In this document: positions 7,824 through 16,825 of the stretch, piece after piece | Layout: each line of letters opens with the position of its first letter | Position numbering within the stretch: the stretch's first letter is position 1 | NCBI RefSeq assembly: GCF_017355855.1 | Contig: NZ_JAFEWD010000008.1 | Location: forward strand, 62,001-126,000 | DNA: 64,000 nucleotides | Reading direction: 5' to 3' | Source of the DNA: Pedobacter sp. SYSU D00535 | GTDB taxonomy: Bacteria; Bacteroidota; Bacteroidia; Sphingobacteriales; Sphingobacteriaceae | Made by a program: the position numbers and the translations under genes | The notes under the pieces: generated by a model | Database searches by the model: none | What the model was told of the DNA's origin: nothing | Seen by the model: the letters and a program-made list of their open reading frames with translations, nothing else

Positions 7824-8105
7824 ATGTTTCAGGAGCTTCCATTATACCATGATGAGCAATTTCGGACATTTGAGATTCGGATTGATCAATCAACTGCCTT
7901 CATCACTTATTCAGAAAAAAATGGTTTGATAGAACTGGAACATACAGTAGTGCCGGATGAACTTCAAGGACGGGGCATTGCCGCTATTTTAGTAGAAAAG
8001 ACGTTGAGATACCTGGATGAAAGGCAGCTGATGATGATTCCTTCATGCTCTTACGTTAAAAGGTTCCTGTTGAAGCACCCAGAGTGGAAATTTCTGGTGG
8101 GGTAA
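7824..8105 (+). CDS. Small GNAT-like N-acetyltransferase (YidJ/Gtn10 type)
   Basis: A minimal 93-residue acetyltransferase of the COG2388 type, about half a normal GNAT domain. The acetyl-CoA loop is GRGIAAILVEKTLRYLDE, preceded by the strand LIELEHTVVPDELQ and followed by the Pro-Ser-Cys-Ser-Tyr-Val-Lys segment typical of this subfamily. Members are thought to act on small molecules or protein termini, with no defined substrate. The start at 7824 gives the usual length. A strong hairpin follows the stop codon. Confidence 0.85.
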   Translation: MFQELPLYHDEQFRTFEIRIDQSTAFITYSEKNGLIELEHTVVPDELQGRGIAAILVEKTLRYLDERQLMMIPSCSYVKRFLLKHPEWKFLVG

Positions 8106-8112
8106 AAAAGAA

Positions 8113-8140
8113 GGGGATTACAGACTTTGTAATCCCCGTT
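8113..8140 (+). terminator. Terminator-like hairpin after the small acetyltransferase gene
   Basis: Perfect 10-bp stem GGGGATTACA / TGTAATCCCC with a 5-nt loop; the following sequence is pyrimidine-rich rather than a pure T run. Confidence 0.75.
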
Positions 8141-8265
8141 CTCTCTACCGAGAAAAGTATAGTCTATATACTTTCTCTTAACTATGAAAACTATTCCCTC
8201 TACAAAGGACGAATGCTTAAATGAAGAGAACATGAAGAATTTTAACTTTTTAATCTTTCTTTAGT

Positions 8266-8712
8266 ATGGAGGCCGTTATTTTTTGTGGCATCCAGGCCTC
8301 CGGAAAAACCAGCTATTACAAAGAGCACTTTTTTAAGACCCACATACGTATTTCGCTGGATATGTTAAATACGCGAAATAAAGAGAACCGATTTTTGGAG
8401 ACGTGCTTCAATACCTGGCAACGCTTTGTCATCGACAACACAAATCCGACCAGGGTAGAACGTGAGCGGTACATCGAAAAAGCGCGGTTGGCAAAGTTCA
8501 AAGTAATTGGGTATTATTTTGAGAGTACTCCGCTTGAATCGATTTCTAGAAACAAGGAACGACAAAAAAAAGAGTTTGTTCCGGAGAAGGGGATTTGGGC
8601 AACCTACAAAAAGATGGAGCCTCCTTCCTTTGAAGAGGGCTTTGATCAGTTGTTCCTAGTAAGGTTGAACGCTGGTGTTTTTACCTCAATCGAAATTATC
8701 AAGTTTGGCTGA
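8266..8712 (+). CDS. P-loop ATPase/kinase-like protein (polynucleotide-kinase-like AAA)
   Basis: A 148-residue P-loop protein. Walker A is GIQASGKT at residues 8-15, immediately after the first strand, and a later FVIDNTNPTRVERERYIEKA segment matches the D-N-T-N/x-x-x-R-x-x-y motif of small phosphotransferases related to polynucleotide kinase. The catalytic Asp region SLDMLNTR (about 32-39) fits a kinase fold. The substrate may be a nucleic acid end or a small molecule. It converges on idi and overlaps its 3' end by 14 nt, with no terminator between them. Confidence 0.82.
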   Translation: MEAVIFCGIQASGKTSYYKEHFFKTHIRISLDMLNTRNKENRFLETCFNTWQRFVIDNTNPTRVERERYIEKARLAKFKVIGYYFESTPLESISRNKERQKKEFVPEKGIWATYKKMEPPSFEEGFDQLFLVRLNAGVFTSIEIIKFG

Positions 8713-9241
8713 AGTATTTCTTTTCGAAGTCGAGCCACTTCTTCACGATAGGGTAGGCTAGATGAAACCAGTAGGTGTAGGAGTCTTTATTTTTTTCCAG
8801 GGAGACTTGGATCTCTTCAAGGCCGAGCCATTGATAATCGCTTACTTCATCCTTATTGGGTAAAACCTTTCCGTTGAATTTTCCCAGGTAAATATGGTCA
8901 TATTCGTGCTCGATTAGGCCGTTCTCAAATTCCGCATAGTATTTGAATGCTTCCAATTTCTGCAAAAAGCAAGTAAACCCCATCTCTTCGCTTAGACGAC
9001 GTTGTGCGGCAACCAGTGTGTTTTCTCCTGGTTGTGGATGGCTGCAGCAAGCATTGGTCCAGAGACCACCTGAATGATACTTGTCTTTGGCTCGTTGCTG
9101 CAATAACATTTTGCCCTCGTCATTGATTATAAATACTGAAAAAGCACGATGTAAGAGACCTTTTTGATGGGCTTCGAGTTTTTCCATTACCCCCTGCTGC
9201 TGATCCAGCTCATCTACTAAAATAACCTCAGGTAACTGCAT
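8699..9241 (-). CDS. idi: Isopentenyl-diphosphate delta-isomerase, type I
   Basis: Interconverts IPP and DMAPP, the C5 units for isoprenoids, in the cytosol. The Nudix-fold type I signature is clear: TNACCSHPQPGEN places the catalytic Cys at about residue 66 and a metal-binding His at 68; the Nudix-like helix RRLSEEMGF supplies metal-binding Glu residues, and HEYDHIYLG is the second catalytic segment. Length 180 matches the family. It starts 6 nt after crtB ends and is therefore in one operon with it, supplying precursor for phytoene synthesis. The gene is not essential where the MEP pathway yields both isomers, so it probably boosts pigment flux. Confidence 0.95.
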   Translation of the reverse strand: MQLPEVILVDELDQQQGVMEKLEAHQKGLLHRAFSVFIINDEGKMLLQQRAKDKYHSGGLWTNACCSHPQPGENTLVAAQRRLSEEMGFTCFLQKLEAFKYYAEFENGLIEHEYDHIYLGKFNGKVLPNKDEVSDYQWLGLEEIQVSLEKNKDSYTYWFHLAYPIVKKWLDFEKKYFSQT

Positions 9242-9247
9242 TGATGC

Positions 9248-10093
9248 TTAAATTAGATTAAGTTGATTTCTCAAGCCTGCTTTCAGTACAATAACCAACT
9301 TGATATGATTAGGAATACGTATTCTTTGCTCTAATATTGCCTCTGCATTTGATTTTTTTACCTTCTTAAATAGAGCCATGTAATATCGGTAGGCGACATA
9401 TACTCCAAACCTGGCACTTACCGGCAGTCTTTTGATTCCCTCGTAAGCCAACTCGAAATCGTTTTCTATATCTTTCTCAATTTGTCTCTTTTGTACCTCG
9501 TTGAAGCTGCCCTTCTTGAAGTTAGGGAAATAGCATCGGTCTAAATCGTCAATGTCTGATTGCAAGTCTCTCAAGAAGTTAATTTTTTGAAAGGCTGCAC
9601 CGAGGGCCTTAGCATAAACCTTTAGGCTATCATAGAGCTTTTGGTCCCCGTCGCAAAAGATGCAAAGGCACATTAAACCTACAACTTCCGCCGACCCGTA
9701 GATGTACTCCTCAAATTCTTCCCGGCTCAGATAGTCCTGTTTCTGAAGATCGAGCTCCATACTTCGAAAAAAGGCTTCGATCAGATCATCGCCGATATTG
9801 TACCTCTTAACGGCTTTTTGAAAACTTTGTAGTATGGGATTTAAGCTTATTCCTTGGGAAATAGCTTCGAATGTGTCTTCCTTGAATTTCTTCAGCAAGG
9901 CCTGCTTATCAAATTCATGAAAGGTGTCTACAATTTCGTCGGCAAATCTCACCATTCCGTAGACTGCATGAATCGGCTCCCTAAGGTCTGGTCTTAAAAG
10001 CTTAATAGCTGAAAAAAAGGAAGTGCTGTATTTTCGGGTTACCGATTGGCTGCAATCATAAGATAGCTGTGTAAATAGGCCAACGTTATTCAT
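9248..10093 (-). CDS. crtB: Phytoene/squalene synthase family protein
   Basis: Condenses two geranylgeranyl diphosphates into phytoene (or two farnesyl units into a C30 precursor). Both Asp-rich Mg-diphosphate binding motifs are present: ADEIVD near residue 51 and DLQSDIDD near 176. KYSTSFFSAIKLL near the N-terminus is the conserved substrate-pocket helix. At 281 residues it is the normal length of bacterial CrtB. It is the first gene of a crtB-idi operon, divergent from a MarR regulator. The desaturase crtI and the cyclase/hydroxylase genes expected for a finished carotenoid are not in the window, so the end product cannot be named. Confidence 0.9.
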   Translation of the reverse strand: MNNVGLFTQLSYDCSQSVTRKYSTSFFSAIKLLRPDLREPIHAVYGMVRFADEIVDTFHEFDKQALLKKFKEDTFEAISQGISLNPILQSFQKAVKRYNIGDDLIEAFFRSMELDLQKQDYLSREEFEEYIYGSAEVVGLMCLCIFCDGDQKLYDSLKVYAKALGAAFQKINFLRDLQSDIDDLDRCYFPNFKKGSFNEVQKRQIEKDIENDFELAYEGIKRLPVSARFGVYVAYRYYMALFKKVKKSNAEAILEQRIRIPNHIKLVIVLKAGLRNQLNLI

Positions 10094-10214
10094 GAAACAA
10101 GATTCTAGTGAATGAGAAACTAAATTAGCACAAATTAGTTTTAATTAAATTTTAAAAAGGACTTTTCTGCTCTTTTTTTGGTACCATTGCGTTTTATTTT
10201 TACAAGAGTTGTTT

Positions 10215-10835
10215 ATGTCTTATGCCCTTTTTAGAGAGCTAATTAAGCTGACAGAAGAATTTGAAATAGAGGTAGGGCCAGCGAACGCTAATGTGTCTCA
10301 GTTTTCGAAGTGGCTCAATCGGCGGATTGAAGCTGAACCAGCAGCTGCAATGGATGAGCCTGTTTGGGAGGGCAAAGAGCAGGGGAGAACTCCGGAAAGT
10401 GTGATTAATACTTTACTGGTACATCTTTTTCGATACGCTAAGATTTATAGCAAGCTCGCTATTGCCGAATCCCCCTTTGCAACTATAGACGACGTTATTT
10501 TTCTTATCAACCTGCGTCACCGCGGAGCGATGACGAAAATAGAACTTATCGAGCTAAATATTCATGAAAAATCGACAGGAATTCAGATTATAAACCGGTT
10601 GATTTCTAGTGGATTTGTAGCTGAGGCGATCAACCCATCGGACAAGAGGAGTAAAAAAATATGCATAACAGAAGCAGGTATAAAGGCACTAGAAGCAAAT
10701 ATGGATAGCGTCAGGGCCGCCAGTAAAATAGTCGTTGGGGATCTAAATAAATCGGAGAAGCTACAATTAATCGGCCTGTTGCAGAAGTTGGAGACTTTTC
10801 ATGCGAGTAACAGGGGAGTATTCAAAGAGATTTGA
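10215..10835 (+). CDS. MarR family transcriptional regulator
   Basis: Winged-helix DNA-binding protein. The HTH region is seen as MTKIELIELNIHEKSTGIQIINRLISSGFV, followed by the wing with NPSDKRSKKICITEAGIKAL, the MarR D-x-R-S/x-K-x-x-x-x-T-x-x-G signature. The ATG at 10215 was chosen; a TTG two codons earlier is less likely. About 200 residues is long for MarR, because of an N-terminal extension. It is transcribed away from crtB-idi across a 121-nt gap, the position often taken by MarR regulators of pigment genes in this phylum; that it controls crtB is inference. A very stable hairpin overlaps its stop codon. Confidence 0.87.
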   Translation: MSYALFRELIKLTEEFEIEVGPANANVSQFSKWLNRRIEAEPAAAMDEPVWEGKEQGRTPESVINTLLVHLFRYAKIYSKLAIAESPFATIDDVIFLINLRHRGAMTKIELIELNIHEKSTGIQIINRLISSGFVAEAINPSDKRSKKICITEAGIKALEANMDSVRAASKIVVGDLNKSEKLQLIGLLQKLETFHASNRGVFKEI

Positions 10836-10873
10836 AGAAGAGTAGTCAAAATTCTTTGACTACTCTTCTTCAA
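10832..10873. terminator. Bidirectional terminator hairpin between marR-like gene and permease
   Basis: Two arms of 19 nt pair perfectly (10832-10850 with 10855-10873) around an ATTC loop. The left arm contains the marR stop codon and the right arm ends 6 nt before the stop of the convergent permease gene. The stem is symmetrical, so it should work on both strands; T runs are weak. Confidence 0.8.
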
Positions 10874-10878
10874 TTGGT

Positions 10879-12339
10879 CTAATGTTCCGCAAGTGGTCCT
10901 CTTAAATCCTTTCTTACTTTACTGTGATGGCGGCTATAGCCGAAATATATCAGAACGCCGATAATCAACCAAATGATCAGTCGTTCCCAGGTGTGCCAAG
11001 GTAAACCCGCCATTAGATAAAGACAAACGGCAATACCAAGGATCGGAACGTATGGGAAAAACGGAGTTCTGAAAGGACGGGGGAGCTGCGGATCGGTATA
11101 CCGCAGTACTAAAATACCTCCACAAACAATAACAAAAGCGAGAAGCGTTCCGATAGACACCAACTCACCCAACAAGTTAATAGGACCGAAGCCTGCCAAC
11201 ACCATAGCTATAATACCGGTAATGATGGTGGTGATATAAGGAGTTTTGAATTTCGGATGAATAGTGCTAAAGAATTTCGGAAGAAGCCCATCGTTTGACA
11301 TGGAGTAAAATATTCTTGGCTGACCGAGGAGCATCACGAGGATAACCGAACTTAGCCCGGCTATCGCCCCAATTTTGATCGGGAATCTTAGCCAGAAGAG
11401 CCCTTCTCCACCTGCATTAACAGCCACTGCAATCGGATCAGGTACATTCAACTGCTCGTAGGGAACCATTCCCGTCATCACAATCCCAACAAGAATATAG
11501 ATGAGGGTACAAATGGCAAGTGAGCCAAGAATACCGCGGGGCATGTCTCGTTGCGGGTTAAGGGCTTCCTGTGCTGCAGTAGATACTGCGTCAAAACCGA
11601 TATAGGCAAAAAATATAATTCCGGCGCCCCTCACTATTCCTTCAAAACCAAAACGACCCGGTCCTTCAGCTTCTGGTATAAAAGGGGTAAGGTTGTCTGT
11701 ATTGATATGCGAGAGGCCAAATCCGATAAAAAGAAGGATAACTGCTACTTTTAACACCACTATCACATTATTAAATTTGGCCGATTCGCTAATCCCGATT
11801 ACGAGAAGGACGGTTATTATTGCGATAATGAACATTGCAGGGAAATTGATGATTGCTCCCGTGGGAGTAAAATCTCCCGTAGCGGCATCATAATTAAATG
11901 GCGCCTGGGCAATACTTGCTGGTACGGTTACTCCGAAATCTTTTAGAAAGCTCACCACGTAGCCCGACCAGGAGACAGCTACTGTTGATGATGCGAAGAG
12001 ATATTCGATGATAAGGTCCCAGCCAATGATCCAGGCAATAAATTCGCCCATGGTTGCATAAGCGTAGGTGTAAGCACTTCCGGCTATCGGTATCATGGAA
12101 GCAAATTCCGAATAGCAAAGACCAGCAAATCCACAGGCAAGTGCAGCCAGAACAAAGGATAGAACAACGGCTGGCCCTGTATGTAGGGCGGCGGCTGTTC
12201 CAGTAAGGGTGAAGATTCCAGCTCCTATGATCGCTCCGATGCCGAGGGAGATCAGATTGTTGGCAGTCAATGTCCTTTTTAGTCCGCCTTCGAATTTGGC
12301 CTCCTTAAGTAACTGGTCAAGAGATTTTTTATAAAACAT
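10879..12339 (-). CDS. APC superfamily amino acid permease (cationic amino acid transporter type)
   Basis: An inner-membrane secondary transporter with about 12 hydrophobic segments in 486 residues. The N-terminal GIGAIIGAGIFTLTG is the unwound TM1 substrate-binding motif of the APC family, and TM6 carries FFAYIGFDAVSTAAQEALNPQRDMPRGI, typical of cationic amino acid transporters (CAT/YfnA-like). The terminal PFRTPFFPYVPILGI segment is also characteristic. The substrate (Arg/Lys or another amino acid) is not fixed by these motifs. It is a single gene between terminators. Confidence 0.9.
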   Translation of the reverse strand: MFYKKSLDQLLKEAKFEGGLKRTLTANNLISLGIGAIIGAGIFTLTGTAAALHTGPAVVLSFVLAALACGFAGLCYSEFASMIPIAGSAYTYAYATMGEFIAWIIGWDLIIEYLFASSTVAVSWSGYVVSFLKDFGVTVPASIAQAPFNYDAATGDFTPTGAIINFPAMFIIAIITVLLVIGISESAKFNNVIVVLKVAVILLFIGFGLSHINTDNLTPFIPEAEGPGRFGFEGIVRGAGIIFFAYIGFDAVSTAAQEALNPQRDMPRGILGSLAICTLIYILVGIVMTGMVPYEQLNVPDPIAVAVNAGGEGLFWLRFPIKIGAIAGLSSVILVMLLGQPRIFYSMSNDGLLPKFFSTIHPKFKTPYITTIITGIIAMVLAGFGPINLLGELVSIGTLLAFVIVCGGILVLRYTDPQLPRPFRTPFFPYVPILGIAVCLYLMAGLPWHTWERLIIWLIIGVLIYFGYSRHHSKVRKDLRGPLAEH

Positions 12340-12397
12340 AGAAAAGTTGAATATTCGGTGATTTTATCGTGTTAAGCTCTTCAAATCTAGATAAATT

Positions 12398-12432
12398 CTC
12401 AAAAAGAAAGGGGACCAATACGATTCCCCTTT
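12398..12432 (-). terminator. Terminator of hppA
   Basis: On the minus strand the sequence after the hppA stop forms an 8-bp stem AAAGGGGA / TCCCCTTT with a 10-nt loop, followed by a T-rich tail. Confidence 0.65.
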
Positions 12433-12441
12433 TACGATGTT

Positions 12442-14658
12442 TTATCGCTTTATAGTTACGGAATTACCAATGTTCTTTTCAGAAACATCGCTTTTGGTCT
12501 CAATTCTATGCTTTGCATTAGCTGAAGCAGTGTTCTCTCCCGGACCTTGAGCGATATGAGGCGCGATAATCAGAGAGACGATTGACATCAGTTTAATTAA
12601 AATATTCATGGATGGTCCAGAAGTATCTTTGAAAGGGTCACCGACGGTGTCTCCAGTCACGGAAGCCTTGTGAGGCTCGGACTTTTTGTAGAACGTCTCT
12701 CCATTAATAACAGCTCCTTTTTCGAAAGACTTTTTTGCATTATCCCAGGCGCCGCCAGCGTTAGACTGAAACATTCCCATCAGAACTCCTGAAACAGTAA
12801 CTCCCGCAAGCAGACCTCCTAGAACCTCCGGGCCGAAAGAAAAGCCGATAATAATAGGGACGATGAGCGCGATCGCACCAGGTAGCATCATTTCACGGAT
12901 AGAAGCTTTGGTTGAGATGGCGACACATTTTTCGTACTCTGGTTCTGCTTTGTATTCCATAATGCCCGGAATCTCTCTAAACTGTCGTCTTACTTCCTGA
13001 ACCATATCCATCGCCGCTTTCCCTACCGCGGAAATGGCCAGGGATGAAAAGATGTAGGGAATCATCCCACCCACAAATAAACCAGCCAGCACGTCGGCTT
13101 TGTAAATATCGATTGAATCAATGCCGGCAATGCCAACAAAAGCAGCAAAAAGCGCGAGAGACGTCAACGCTGCCGAGGCAATTGCAAAACCCTTACCGGT
13201 CGCCGCAGTAGTATTTCCCACAGCGTCCAGGTTATCTGTGCGGTTTCTCACTTCCTCGGGTAGTTGGCTCATTTCGGCAATGCCGCCCGCGTTGTCTGCA
13301 ATCGGACCAAAAGCGTCAATAGCCAATTGCATTGCTGTAGTAGCCATCATTCCAGCTGCAGCGATTGCTACGCCATAAAGACCTGCAAAGTGGTACGAGC
13401 TGAAAATCCCGACGGCCAGCACTATAATTGGCAGGAATGTCGACTCCATACCAACAGCTAAACCACCTATGATATTAGTAGCATGGCCTGTTGATGATTG
13501 ATTGACGATGGACTGAACAGGTCGCTTCCCCATGGCCGTATAGTACTCAGTGATGATACTCATCAACGCTCCAACAATTAAACCTACTACTATGGCAAGA
13601 AAAACGTCTGTACTGTTAAAGGTGAAGCCTCTGATCTCCATGTTTTCTGGCAACATCCATTTCACCGCGAAGAAAGAAGCAATAGCCGTGAAAATAATAG
13701 ATGACCAGTTTCCAATATTTAGGGCTGTTTGTACATTATCGGTCTCATTTTTTATGCGTACAAAGTAAGTGGCTATAATAGAAAAGATGAGGCCGAGGCC
13801 CGCAATTAGCATTGGTAGTAAAATTGGGGCAATCCCACCAAAATTATCATCTGACACAATTTCTCTCCCCAGAACCATGGTAGCCAAAATAGTTGCAACA
13901 TAAGAACCAAAAAGGTCAGCTCCCATTCCCGCCACATCACCCACGTTGTCGCCTACATTATCCGCGATGGTAGCCGGATTTCTAACATCATCTTCCGGAA
14001 TTCCCGCCTCTACTTTACCTACAAGGTCTGCGCCCACGTCTGCAGCTTTCGTATAAATCCCGCCGCCCACACGGGCAAAAAGGGCGATCGACTCGGCCCC
14101 CAGGGAGAAGCCGGCCAGAACCTCCAGCGCTTTTTCCATTTCAACACCGTTCACACTACCGTTCTGTTGCACCACATACACCTGATAAAAAACGATAAAC
14201 AATGAACCCAGACCAAGGACCGCCAGACCTGCTACGCCCAATCCCATGACACTTCCGCCGGTAAACGACACTTTCAGAGCTTTGGCTAAACTTGTCCTTG
14301 CAGCTTGTGTGGTTCGTACGTTTGCTTTAGTCGCTATATTCATTCCAATGTAACCGGCGAAAGCTGAGGTGAAGGCTCCAATTAAGAAGGAAATGGAAAT
14401 GACCCAACTCGAGGTTTCTACCAGGGTGCCCGAATAGGCCAACAGTAGAGCGGCAATTACAGCAAAATAGGAGAGTATTTTCCATTCGGCTTTAAGGAAC
14501 GCCATGGCTCCGCTCGCAATGAAGCCTGCCAGTCGTTGCATGTTTTCATCGCCAGCATCCTGCTTGCTTACCCAAGCAGATTTTACAAGCATCACCACAA
14601 TGCCCACGAGGCCTAAAATGGGGATCAAATAAATTAAATTTTCGTACAGAAAGTCCAT
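12442..14658 (-). CDS. hppA: Membrane-bound ion-translocating pyrophosphatase, K+-dependent type
   Basis: Hydrolyses pyrophosphate and pumps H+ and/or Na+ across the inner membrane. About 16 membrane segments occur in 738 residues. The diagnostic substrate-binding loops are present: [18 protein letters not shown], then [19 protein letters not shown] with its Asp-rich Mg-PPi site, and the C-terminal half with DNAGGIAEM and [13 protein letters not shown]. The [10 protein letters not shown] segment has Ala where K+-independent enzymes have Lys, which points to the K+-requiring class; the pumped ion cannot be decided by eye. A hydrophilic tail of about 35 residues follows the last membrane segment. 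It is transcribed alone and has its own terminator. Confidence 0.95.
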   Translation of the reverse strand: MDFLYENLIYLIPILGLVGIVVMLVKSAWVSKQDAGDENMQRLAGFIASGAMAFLKAEWKILSYFAVIAALLLAYSGTLVETSSWVISISFLIGAFTSAFAGYIGMNIATKANVRTTQAARTSLAKALKVSFTGGSVMGLGVAGLAVLGLGSLFIVFYQVYVVQQNGSVNGVEMEKALEVLAGFSLGAESIALFARVGGGIYTKAADVGADLVGKVEAGIPEDDVRNPATIADNVGDNVGDVAGMGADLFGSYVATILATMVLGREIVSDDNFGGIAPILLPMLIAGLGLIFSIIATYFVRIKNETDNVQTALNIGNWSSIIFTAIASFFAVKWMLPENMEIRGFTFNSTDVFLAIVVGLIVGALMSIITEYYTAMGKRPVQSIVNQSSTGHATNIIGGLAVGMESTFLPIIVLAVGIFSSYHFAGLYGVAIAAAGMMATTAMQLAIDAFGPIADNAGGIAEMSQLPEEVRNRTDNLDAVGNTTAATGKGFAIASAALTSLALFAAFVGIAGIDSIDIYKADVLAGLFVGGMIPYIFSSLAISAVGKAAMDMVQEVRRQFREIPGIMEYKAEPEYEKCVAISTKASIREMMLPGAIALIVPIIIGFSFGPEVLGGLLAGVTVSGVLMGMFQSNAGGAWDNAKKSFEKGAVINGETFYKKSEPHKASVTGDTVGDPFKDTSGPSMNILIKLMSIVSLIIAPHIAQGPGENTASANAKHRIETKSDVSEKNIGNSVTIKR

Positions 14659-15106
14659 AGAAGGTTAGTATAGTTGATTAGAAATTACAAGTTGAAAAAA
14701 GATTTTTGAACCACAAAACGAGTGCTAAAATTTATTTTACCTAAAAAGGCTCAAATGCTCATTTAACAGATTTTTTAATTAAAAGATTTGATTTAGTATT
14801 TAGATAAGCAGTAATTGCCTATTATTCAGGGAATAAATAGGTTCTTTCCAGATAAAGCTTTAGCCTCTGTTCAGGGCTGGAACAGCCGATAAAAGTGAAG
14901 GTACGCCCGGTCGTCTTTCAGTTTGACAACCTGAAGTTTGTCGACAAAGGCGGATGAGAGTCGGTTTTAGGGGCTTTTGCTCCGAATGCAACACGTTTGC
15001 GATGCATGTCGCCGCTTCAGAATTTTCGACGCTGATTACTCATAAATATTTGGTTACTTTGCGATTATTAAGTGAAGTTTAATTAAGATTTAAGAATTTA
15101 TTATTT
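14659..15106. other. 448-nt intergenic region with structured, possibly decayed segment
   Basis: No full gene. The outer parts are AT-rich and presumably carry the divergent promoters of hppA and the methyltransferase gene. The central part (about 14825-15015) is less AT-rich and contains a 12-bp perfect palindrome TTTGTCGACAAA (14937-14948), a hairpin TTCAG/CTGAA (14917-14935) and GGCTG/CAGCC (14876-14886). On the minus strand a 29-codon ORF (14918-15007, starting MHRKRVAFGAKAPKTD) is followed by protein-like stretches in other frames (for example GCSSPEQRLKLYLERTYLF). This looks like a frameshifted relic, a repeated intergenic element or a structured RNA. Confidence 0.45.
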
Positions 15107-15850
15107 ATGCCTCTTAGAGAAGAGTTAGAGTCCAGTGGCAACTGGTTGTTTATCAGGAGAAGTTGGTTGCCGGTTCTGCTATACCCCTTCGCCATTGCTG
15201 TGATGTATTTTTACAACGACAGAACGTTCTCGAAAGTAACCGACGAGAGTTATGGCGCCATTTGCTTGCTTGTTTCCTTTCTGGGTTTGCTCGTGCGAGC
15301 GTTGACTGTTGGTTATACTCCCAAAGGTACATCTGGCCGCAATACTACCTCGGGACAAATTGCCGAAACACTAAATCAAACTGGCATGTACTCAATGGTA
15401 CGCCACCCTTTATACCTGGGTAATTACCTGATGTGGCTTGGCTTGTTTCTTTTTGTGGGCCTTTGGTGGTTCGCAGTTATTTGCTCTCTTCTTTACTGGT
15501 TATATTATGAACGTATAATGATTGCTGAAGAGGAATTCTTGAGGAGAAAATATGGAAGTTCCTACGAAACTTGGGCAGCCCATACTCCTGCTTTTCTTCC
15601 ACGCTTTTCGTCGTTTAGAGCTCCTAACCTTACTTTTTCTATGCGGAATGTATTGAAAAGGGAATATAACGGGGTTTTCGCTGTTGCGATTTCTTTCGCC
15701 GTTATGAATGCTCTGGCTTATTACTTCGTAACAGGAGAAGTCAAAATCGACAATTTCTGGGCTGCAGTGTTCATTGTTTGTTTTCTTGCTTTTATTATTC
15801 TTCGTACTTTGAAAAAGACTACCAGAGTTTTGGAAGTAGAAGGAAGATAG
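15107..15850 (+). CDS. Isoprenylcysteine carboxylmethyltransferase/PEMT-like membrane methyltransferase
   Basis: An integral membrane methyltransferase using S-adenosylmethionine. The SAM-binding signature is MVRHPLYLGNYLMWLG, followed by the EEEFLRRKYGSSYETW segment that closes the ICMT/PEMT fold. Hydrophobic segments lie at about residues 22-37, 48-66, 107-140 and two more near the C-terminus. The GYTPKGTSGRNT motif ahead of the signature resembles, from memory, LmtA-type enzymes that methylate the 1-phosphate of lipid A. A LpxR-like protein elsewhere in the window would fit lipid A remodelling, but the substrate is inference. At 247 residues it is longer than plain ICMT proteins because of the extra C-terminal segments. 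Confidence 0.8.
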   Translation: MPLREELESSGNWLFIRRSWLPVLLYPFAIAVMYFYNDRTFSKVTDESYGAICLLVSFLGLLVRALTVGYTPKGTSGRNTTSGQIAETLNQTGMYSMVRHPLYLGNYLMWLGLFLFVGLWWFAVICSLLYWLYYERIMIAEEEFLRRKYGSSYETWAAHTPAFLPRFSSFRAPNLTFSMRNVLKREYNGVFAVAISFAVMNALAYYFVTGEVKIDNFWAAVFIVCFLAFIILRTLKKTTRVLEVEGR

Positions 15851-15882
15851 TCCACTTTAATAAAATGTCAAATTTTGCAAAA

Positions 15883-15903
15883 TCAGCTTCTTCCCGAAGC
15901 TGA
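15883..15903. other. Hairpin between the methyltransferase gene and the aguB promoter
   Basis: Perfect 8-bp stem TCAGCTTC / GAAGCTGA with a 5-nt loop, without a T run. It is either a weak terminator for the upstream gene or a protein-binding palindrome just ahead of the aguB promoter box at 15909. Confidence 0.4.
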
Positions 15904-15908
15904 ATACG

Positions 15909-15916
15909 TAGTTTTG
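15909..15916 (+). promoter_or_regulatory. -7 box of the aguB-aguA operon
   Basis: TAGTTTTG matches TAnnTTTG exactly and lies 24 nt before the aguB start codon. No good TTTG was found 19-21 nt upstream, where the hairpin at 15883-15903 sits instead. Confidence 0.5.
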
Positions 15917-15940
15917 CAACCTCAAATCGATTAACAAATA

Positions 15941-16816
15941 ATGGATAGAAAAGTAAGAGTGGGACTGGTGCAAACCAGTTGTACGGCTAATAAGCAAGAA
16001 AATTTAGAGAAGACAATTACTAAGATTAGGGAAATTGCCGCGAAGGGGGCTCAAATAGTTTGTTTGCAAGAGCTTTTTACTTCTCTTTACTTTTGCGATG
16101 TAGAAAGTTACGATAATTTTAAACTTGCTGAAAGCATCCCCGGTCCGTCCACTGATGCTTTAAGTGCTGTAGCGGAGGAACTGGGAGTTGTAATTATTGC
16201 TTCTCTCTTCGAAAAACGTACGGAAGGACTTTACCACAATACCACGGCTGTTATAGACGCTGACGGAACTTATATGGGCAAGTATCGGAAGATGCACATC
16301 CCTGATGATCCGGGTTATTATGAAAAGTTTTATTTTACTCCAGGCGACTTGGGCTATAAGGTGTTTAAAACTAAGTTCGCTACAATTGGGGTGCTGATCT
16401 GCTGGGATCAGTGGTATCCTGAAGCAGCCCGGATCACTTCGCTAATGGGAGCTGAAATCTTATTCTATCCAACAGCGATTGGCTGGGCATCATCACAGGA
16501 AGTAGATACCAACACGGAACAGTACAACGCTTGGCAAACTATACAACGCAGTCATGCGGTGGCCAATGGAGTTCACGTTGTAAGTGTTAACAGAATAGGG
16601 GATGAGGGACCCATGAAATTCTGGGGCGGATCCTTTGTTTCCAACCCATTTGGAACTGTTTTATATCAGGCCTCTCATACGGAAGAGGAATTAATAGTGC
16701 AAGAGCTTGATATGTCTAAATCAGACCGTTATAGAACGCACTGGCCATTCCTGAGAGATAGAAGGATTGACTCCTACGGACAGATCACGAAAAGGTACAT
16801 CGACGACGAAGCTTAG
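15941..16816 (+). CDS. aguB: N-carbamoylputrescine amidase
   Basis: Hydrolyses N-carbamoylputrescine to putrescine, CO2 and ammonia, the last step of the agmatine route. It is a nitrilase-superfamily enzyme with the full catalytic triad: Glu44 in LQELF, Lys117 in YRKMHIPDD, and Cys154 in ICWDQWYPE. HIPDDPGYYEKFYFTPGD and SSQEVDTNTEQYNAWQ are typical of the carbamoylputrescine subgroup. Length 291 is normal. It is followed after 9 nt by agmatine deiminase, so the two consecutive enzymes are made together. Confidence 0.95.
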   Translation: MDRKVRVGLVQTSCTANKQENLEKTITKIREIAAKGAQIVCLQELFTSLYFCDVESYDNFKLAESIPGPSTDALSAVAEELGVVIIASLFEKRTEGLYHNTTAVIDADGTYMGKYRKMHIPDDPGYYEKFYFTPGDLGYKVFKTKFATIGVLICWDQWYPEAARITSLMGAEILFYPTAIGWASSQEVDTNTEQYNAWQTIQRSHAVANGVHVVSVNRIGDEGPMKFWGGSFVSNPFGTVLYQASHTEEELIVQELDMSKSDRYRTHWPFLRDRRIDSYGQITKRYIDDEA

Positions 16817-16825
16817 TTTGAAGTA

